Both the position numbers and the translations under genes were made by a program. DNA of 64,000 bases from contig NVUX02000022.1 in NCBI GenBank assembly GCA_002402045.2, positions 1 to 64,000 of the forward strand, in the 5' to 3' direction. The first letter of the stretch is position 1. Each line of letters starts with the position of its first letter. Shown in pieces: positions 59,913 through 64,000 of this stretch. The DNA is from Paracoccaceae bacterium. GTDB lineage: Bacteria > Pseudomonadota > Alphaproteobacteria > Rhodobacterales > Rhodobacteraceae. The notes beneath the pieces were generated by a model. It did not search any database, was not told the DNA's origin, and saw only the letters and a program-made list of their open reading frames with translations.

Positions 59913-60409
59913 TGTTTCCTCCTATCAACACACCTATTGGATTATTCGTCTTCGTGGCTCTATGCTTCGGAGGGGTGGCAGGGGGCTTATATGTCCGCAG
60001 CAGTGGGCTCTCTGCCCATTCATGTTCGGTGTTGAATAAATCAGAGCTTCGACTATTCAAAAAACTTCGTGAATCTTGCCGAGATGTTCTGGGAGAGACA
60101 TACTATGTGATGGCGCAAGTTTCTTATGGCGAATTTCTGGCTACTGACAGCCGTTCATTATTTTTTCGATTCAACTGTAAGCGTGCCGACTTTCTTATTA
60201 TGGATCATATCGGCCAGCCGATTGCCGTAGTGGAATATCAAGGTTCAGGACATTATGGTTTCTCGCTTGTCTCACGCTTCAAAGCGATGAAAGCCGATAA
60301 GGTTAAACGAAATATCTTGAAGCGGGCAGGCATACCATTGCTTGAGGTTCCTGCAATATACAAATTAAATATTCTGTTAACCTTTTTCCAGTCAATAAAA
60401 TTTGCTTGA
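59912..60409 (+). CDS. DUF2726-type protein with N-terminal membrane segment
   Basis: 165-aa protein. Membrane segment at ~8-28 (GLFVFVALCFGGVAGGLYV), then a DUF2726-like PD-(D/E)XK domain: KRADFLIMDHIGQPIAVVEYQGSGHYG gives the Asp and E-x-Q pattern, followed by ADKVKRNILKRAGIPLLEV. It may bind or cut DNA at the membrane during transfer. It starts on the last base of the dsbA-like stop, so it is co-transcribed. Function is inferred from domain type only. Confidence 0.78.
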   Translation: MFPPINTPIGLFVFVALCFGGVAGGLYVRSSGLSAHSCSVLNKSELRLFKKLRESCRDVLGETYYVMAQVSYGEFLATDSRSLFFRFNCKRADFLIMDHIGQPIAVVEYQGSGHYGFSLVSRFKAMKADKVKRNILKRAGIPLLEVPAIYKLNILLTFFQSIKFA

Positions 60410-60469
60410 ACTAAGGGGCTCATGAAGGGCGCATAATAGTTCTTATGTTACTAATAGGAGAATATTGCA

Positions 60470-60919
60470 ATGAAAACACTCGTTTTAATGGTTGGTGTTC
60501 TAAGCACTCTAGCTGCTTGCGAAATGGATAATACAGGCGCTTCCGGTGAATCACCAGCGCGGCCATTCCCGGATGCAGGCACCGTCAGGTCCATTGCCAT
60601 TAATGGATATCAGGCTACGCGGCACCAACCGCCCACAAGCTTGCGTGTTGGCAGCGTTGAGCAAGCCAACGCCTTCATTGGCCTTCCACCGGATTATCTG
60701 GTGTGCGTCAGCACCACCGAGAACACGGTGTATTCTGTATACGATAACGCGGGCAATCTTGTAGCGCCCGCTGGTGTTCCGTTTCGCCAGAGTTACGTCA
60801 TGCTGGTGCGTGATTATCCGCATCTAGGCGGTTGGGCTTCTGGGGTTTTCCGCCGGGTTGAAGAAGGCAAAATTGGACATATTGATATGGCCAGTGTTTG
60901 TCCGCCAAGTGAACGGTAA
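60470..60919 (+). CDS. lipoprotein
   Basis: 149-aa predicted lipoprotein. The signal peptide carries a lipobox (STLAAC, Cys17) that would be lipidated and held in the outer or inner membrane. The mature part is not recognised. AGGAGA precedes the ATG. It overlaps the start of the traB-like gene and probably belongs to the transfer operon. Confidence 0.8.
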   Translation: MKTLVLMVGVLSTLAACEMDNTGASGESPARPFPDAGTVRSIAINGYQATRHQPPTSLRVGSVEQANAFIGLPPDYLVCVSTTENTVYSVYDNAGNLVAPAGVPFRQSYVMLVRDYPHLGGWASGVFRRVEEGKIGHIDMASVCPPSER

Positions 60920-62108
60920 TTCGCTCAATCATACCGCCCTTCTATCCGCTACCGTTGGTGGCCTCACGGCGGCTTCAATGCTCTTGGCCATTCCGGCCGG
61001 GGGTATTTCGTCTTTGTGCCTGTTGGCCGTTTTAATCACAAAACGCCCAGTGCTGGCCTTGGCGGTATGGGGCGGGGTTTACGTTCCTGTATCCGGCCTT
61101 TGGGTGTTTCCTGCTTTTGTGGGTCCGTTTGAATATATTCTGGGTGGTTTGGGCCTGAGTATTGCAGGTGTTATCTTTTATGGTGGAGCTGGGTTTATCT
61201 CATGGTTTGCGCTCCGGCGTTTGCCGGTTCTTATCCTTCCGACAGCTCTTCTTCTTGCCGAAGTCACAGCCGCCCATCTGGGGCTAGTCATGGCCCCTAT
61301 TGGGCTATTTGCCGTGGATAGCGCCCTTGGTGCGATGCTCTCGATGGTCACAGTCTATGGGGCTACGGCGTTCTTTGGGTTTGCGGCTTCAATCCTGCCT
61401 CGGCTGATCGCGCGGCCATTTCCGGTCATGTTTGGTGCTATGATGGTTATCGGGTTGCTTCCCGCGCCTTCACGACCAGAATATAACGGCCCGCCGATCT
61501 TTGGAGTTTCACACAGGCCGGATGCATTGCTTAAGTGGTCGTCACCCGCTTACGCCGCCGAAATGCTGGATACCCTCACTACCCTTTCTGTTGGTACAGC
61601 CGGAGCCGGCCTAACTGTCTGGCCTGAAAATGCCATCACCAGCACTTTTGACCTTAATGAGGCGGTTGCCTCGCTAGACCCAAACCTGTTTCCGCTTCTA
61701 TTCGGGATAACGCGGTTTGAACGTGCAGGATCCCCTGAGCTGCGTAATTCGGCGGTGCTGGTGACGGCTGAGGGGGTGCAGGTTTCTGATAAAGAGCGGC
61801 TGGTGCCGGTGATTGAAACGGGAGTGCCGTTTCTTGATCATTCCGATCTGCATACCGGTCCTCGAAAAATACTATTTCTAGATGATGGCACAAAAGTATT
61901 GCCGTTGATTTGTTATGAAGCGGCTTTCATACTCCCAAGGTCTGATCTCAGCAGCCATCTGGACGTGATCATAATTCTTGCTGCTGAATCCGGTTTTGCT
62001 GAAGATTTGGCAGCGTCCATTATGCGTCGTCATGCCAGAGCGCGGGAATTGGAAACGGGAATTAGGGTTGACCGAGTGAGTGATATTGGTTCAGAATTCG
62101 CGCATTAA
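60909..62108 (+). CDS. traB: TraB-like membrane CN-hydrolase
   Basis: 399-aa protein. Several N-terminal membrane helices (LLAIPAGGISSLCLLAVL and others through ~180) precede a CN-hydrolase domain with the catalytic triad LTVWPENA (Glu), SDKERLVP (Lys) and PLICYEAAF (Cys). This is the layout of apolipoprotein N-acyltransferase and of Agrobacterium conjugal transfer protein TraB. It may modify the adjacent lipoprotein or a pilus protein. GTG at 60909 is chosen; the frame reaches back to 60858 inside the lipoprotein gene, so the start is uncertain. Confidence 0.8.
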   Translation: MNGNSLNHTALLSATVGGLTAASMLLAIPAGGISSLCLLAVLITKRPVLALAVWGGVYVPVSGLWVFPAFVGPFEYILGGLGLSIAGVIFYGGAGFISWFALRRLPVLILPTALLLAEVTAAHLGLVMAPIGLFAVDSALGAMLSMVTVYGATAFFGFAASILPRLIARPFPVMFGAMMVIGLLPAPSRPEYNGPPIFGVSHRPDALLKWSSPAYAAEMLDTLTTLSVGTAGAGLTVWPENAITSTFDLNEAVASLDPNLFPLLFGITRFERAGSPELRNSAVLVTAEGVQVSDKERLVPVIETGVPFLDHSDLHTGPRKILFLDDGTKVLPLICYEAAFILPRSDLSSHLDVIIILAAESGFAEDLAASIMRRHARARELETGIRVDRVSDIGSEFAH

Positions 62109-62123
62109 AAAACTGGAACAGCA

Positions 62124-62846
62124 ATGAATTTAGCCTTTAAACCTCTGGCAGACGATGACCCGCTTTTACTTACGTCCCCCCTAATTCACGGTGTGCTAAA
62201 AACGGCGGAATACATCGAGGCTCAGGATGGCATTGGTTTAACCAAATCCGGGGCTTTCAACCGCAAATTTGTACATTGGGCTGCTGCGGCATTTGATTGG
62301 CCGGGTTATTCCGAAGACGAATTGTTCAGCATCAATAAGGTTCTCAATGAGTGGGATTTTCAGCCAGCCAGCGATATCCATGCTCTTTTACAGGAATTCA
62401 AACTTGCAAGGCCCTACAAAGGGCAATTTATCCTGACCAAGGCCGGAAAAGATCTGGTTGCTCATCCCGGCCGCCTGTTTTCAGAATTGGTACCCAATTA
62501 TCTGTTTCACCTCGATCATGGCGCGCATTTGCGGGCAGAGGAGGAGATTTTGGGGAACTGGGATATATTCCTTAATGTCATCAATGTTGAGGCCAACCAT
62601 GGCACCAGTCAGTCCGCCCTGCGCAAAGCTCTTTATGGTGACCCGGAACCTTCCGCCTACGGTTTTGATCCCATCGCCTCAACTCTCTATATCACTGTCT
62701 TGCGCCCGCTTTGTTGGGTGGGGCTGTTGCAGGAAGAGGAAGGAGATGATGGAAATTTTGACCGGCGGCTTATAAAAACACAGCTATGGCGGCGGGTTTT
62801 ACGCCTCGAAACAGATCGGCATTTGAAACCGCGTGTGGTGGATTGA
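62124..62846 (+). CDS. hypothetical protein
   Basis: 240-aa soluble protein, not recognised. A winged-helix-like part (KTAEYIEAQDGIGLTKSGAFNRKFVHWAA) and a hairpin-like element (GQFILTKAGKDLV) suggest DNA binding. The C-terminal half is helical. It lies 16 bases after the traB-like gene and probably shares its operon. Confidence 0.72.
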   Translation: MNLAFKPLADDDPLLLTSPLIHGVLKTAEYIEAQDGIGLTKSGAFNRKFVHWAAAAFDWPGYSEDELFSINKVLNEWDFQPASDIHALLQEFKLARPYKGQFILTKAGKDLVAHPGRLFSELVPNYLFHLDHGAHLRAEEEILGNWDIFLNVINVEANHGTSQSALRKALYGDPEPSAYGFDPIASTLYITVLRPLCWVGLLQEEEGDDGNFDRRLIKTQLWRRVLRLETDRHLKPRVVD

Positions 62847-62895
62847 AATGCAGAGTTTTTTGGAAACAGCCCTATCTAAGCCTGAACCCAAAGCT

Positions 62896-64000
62896 TTATT
62901 TTAAGAATTCACAAAGGGCTAGAATGCAAAATCGGGCAGAAATAATCGACCCATATTTATGTAGTTCATCGCCCTTTCTTTCATCAGTTTTATCCACAAC
63001 CACCTTTGCAGAAAAATCAATTACATTTGAATGAGAAAGAGCAACGGCTCTATGGAAGCCATAAATTTCCATATCAATCCCTAAGAGTTTTCGATGGGTT
63101 TCATTGATGTCCTTTAGTTTTTTGGAGCTCGCTATCACAGCTGAACCCGAACCGAAAATTGCTAAGATGGGATGAGATGGTGGTGAGGGTCTATGTATAC
63201 TGTGCAGTTCAGTTTCCAAGGCGTCCTTAGTGCACTTGTCGGTTTTCATCAGCAGCCGCAGTTTTGACTTTATTCTTTCTGATGGCCCTGCTGGATATGC
63301 CCCGAGTTTAAACCCATCTTTAGACCATTTTCCACATTGATAGTCGTAGCTGAAGTCCGTTACGAGTAATTGCCCTAAAACAGAGTCACCTGTTCCACCG
63401 CAAATTCCTGACATAAACGTTACTTTAGGGGAATACTCTGTAAGGAATTTTGAAACCACGGATGCAGCATCAATCATTCCCATATATGGCATGGTAACTA
63501 AAACTCCAAATTTATCCCCAAATTTTACTTCGATGCAAGAGTTGCCCAATCTTTCAACATTGGTTTTATAAATTTCAATTTGATCACAGTTAAAGAACCC
63601 CTCTCTCTCAATTTCTAACGCACAAAACCCAATAAAATCGTATCGATGTTTTTGTTGGACATTTTCCAATTTTGAAACTAGTGCACTTGCCCATATATCT
63701 TCTTCGAAATCATATACTGATATCCCGCATTTTTGCAGATCACCTAACTTTGGCTTTAAGTCTTCAAAATAGGCGCTTATTGATATAACTGGGATTCGAG
63801 AAAGAGCCGTGGTATTTACTAATTTTACGACGTCAGCGAATACATTAGTTTCGGCACCACCAGATACGACGGGTAGAAAGAAATCCAATATAACCAAATC
63901 AAACGAATTGAATTTTTCCTTTTTTGCATACAGTTCTGGAAGTGTTGATACTCGATCAACAGAAAATTGTTCGCCTGGAATATTTTTGATTACTTTTATG
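62896..64000 (-). CDS. receiver plus nucleoside-phosphorylase-like protein (partial)
   Basis: Open to the right edge of the window, so the N-terminus is missing. At least 368 residues are visible. The first part resembles a response-regulator receiver (SFDLVILDFFLPVVSGG with the acceptor Asp, then IPVISISAYFED). The second part is a PNP/MTAN-type phosphorylase domain (YDFIGFCALEIEREGFF, VTMPYMGMIDAASVV, VTFMSGICGGTGD, GIDMEIYGFHRAVALS, the last supplying the conserved Glu/Met region). Such fusions occur in nucleotide-based conflict systems and could deplete nucleosides or NAD-like substrates. Substrate unknown. Confidence 0.8.
   Translation of the reverse strand, partial: IKVIKNIPGEQFSVDRVSTLPELYAKKEKFNSFDLVILDFFLPVVSGGAETNVFADVVKLVNTTALSRIPVISISAYFEDLKPKLGDLQKCGISVYDFEEDIWASALVSKLENVQQKHRYDFIGFCALEIEREGFFNCDQIEIYKTNVERLGNSCIEVKFGDKFGVLVTMPYMGMIDAASVVSKFLTEYSPKVTFMSGICGGTGDSVLGQLLVTDFSYDYQCGKWSKDGFKLGAYPAGPSERIKSKLRLLMKTDKCTKDALETELHSIHRPSPPSHPILAIFGSGSAVIASSKKLKDINETHRKLLGIDMEIYGFHRAVALSHSNVIDFSAKVVVDKTDERKGDELHKYGSIISARFCILALCEFLK

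Overview
The window looks like part of a large conjugative plasmid or integrative conjugative element from an alphaproteobacterium, most likely a Rhodobacterales (roseobacter-type) host with moderate GC. The signs are a MobF relaxase with a TraD/VirD4-type coupling protein, a TraB-like CN-hydrolase, a VirC1/VirC2-like pair, LuxR/LuxI quorum sensing, a LexA operator of the alphaproteobacterial GAAC-N7-GAAC type, and IS91-type and IS66 remnants. No replication initiator, T4SS channel genes, rRNA, tRNA or CRISPR array was seen, so the element is only partly in view.

Layout. (1) 0.4-38.8 kb is a mosaic cargo and defence island: serine resolvase/secreted nuclease/XRE regulator; a prokaryotic viperin with a HicA-like partner, facing a 677-aa protein of unknown function; a second resolvase; an exported ankyrin-like protein; an IS91 transposase with a tyrosine recombinase; a DUF4365-type nuclease; a HEPN plus ART-like pair; a class V aminotransferase; a four-gene restriction-modification operon (GIY-YIG, DExH helicase, AlbA_2 ATPase, MmeI-like methylase, all minus strand); an SOS-controlled Y-family polymerase with a divergent small gene; an HTH-LuxR-LuxI operon; a truncated GmrSD-like gene; a RelE/HigA module; CoiA-like and HNH nucleases; and a complete ABC-three-component system. 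(2) 29.1-50.1 kb, overlapping the first region, carries plus-strand genes typical of conjugative leading regions: ArdC antirestriction protein, a ParB-like protein, two DNA methylase-like proteins, zinc-ribbon proteins and small conserved proteins. (3) 50.1-62.8 kb holds a LuxR solo, virC2/virC1, a repeat-rich region proposed as oriT/centromere (52.6-53.4 kb), an accessory protein, traI and traD on the minus strand, then dsbA-like, DUF2726, lipoprotein and traB-like genes on the plus strand. (4) At the right edge is a partial receiver plus nucleoside-phosphorylase protein.

The most unusual structure is a set of four ~330-nt intergenic leaders (29.16, 41.35, 42.77 and 47.60 kb), each ending at the start codon of a leading-region operon. 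Within each leader the stems keep pairing while their sequence changes, which argues for a conserved RNA or single-stranded DNA fold. All four point toward the candidate oriT. This is the geometry expected if they act on the incoming transferred strand, as the Frpo/ssi promoters of F and ColIb-P9 do. A pair of tandem hairpins with a shared loop motif at 47.1 kb and several dispersed repeats at module junctions add further structure not explained by genes.
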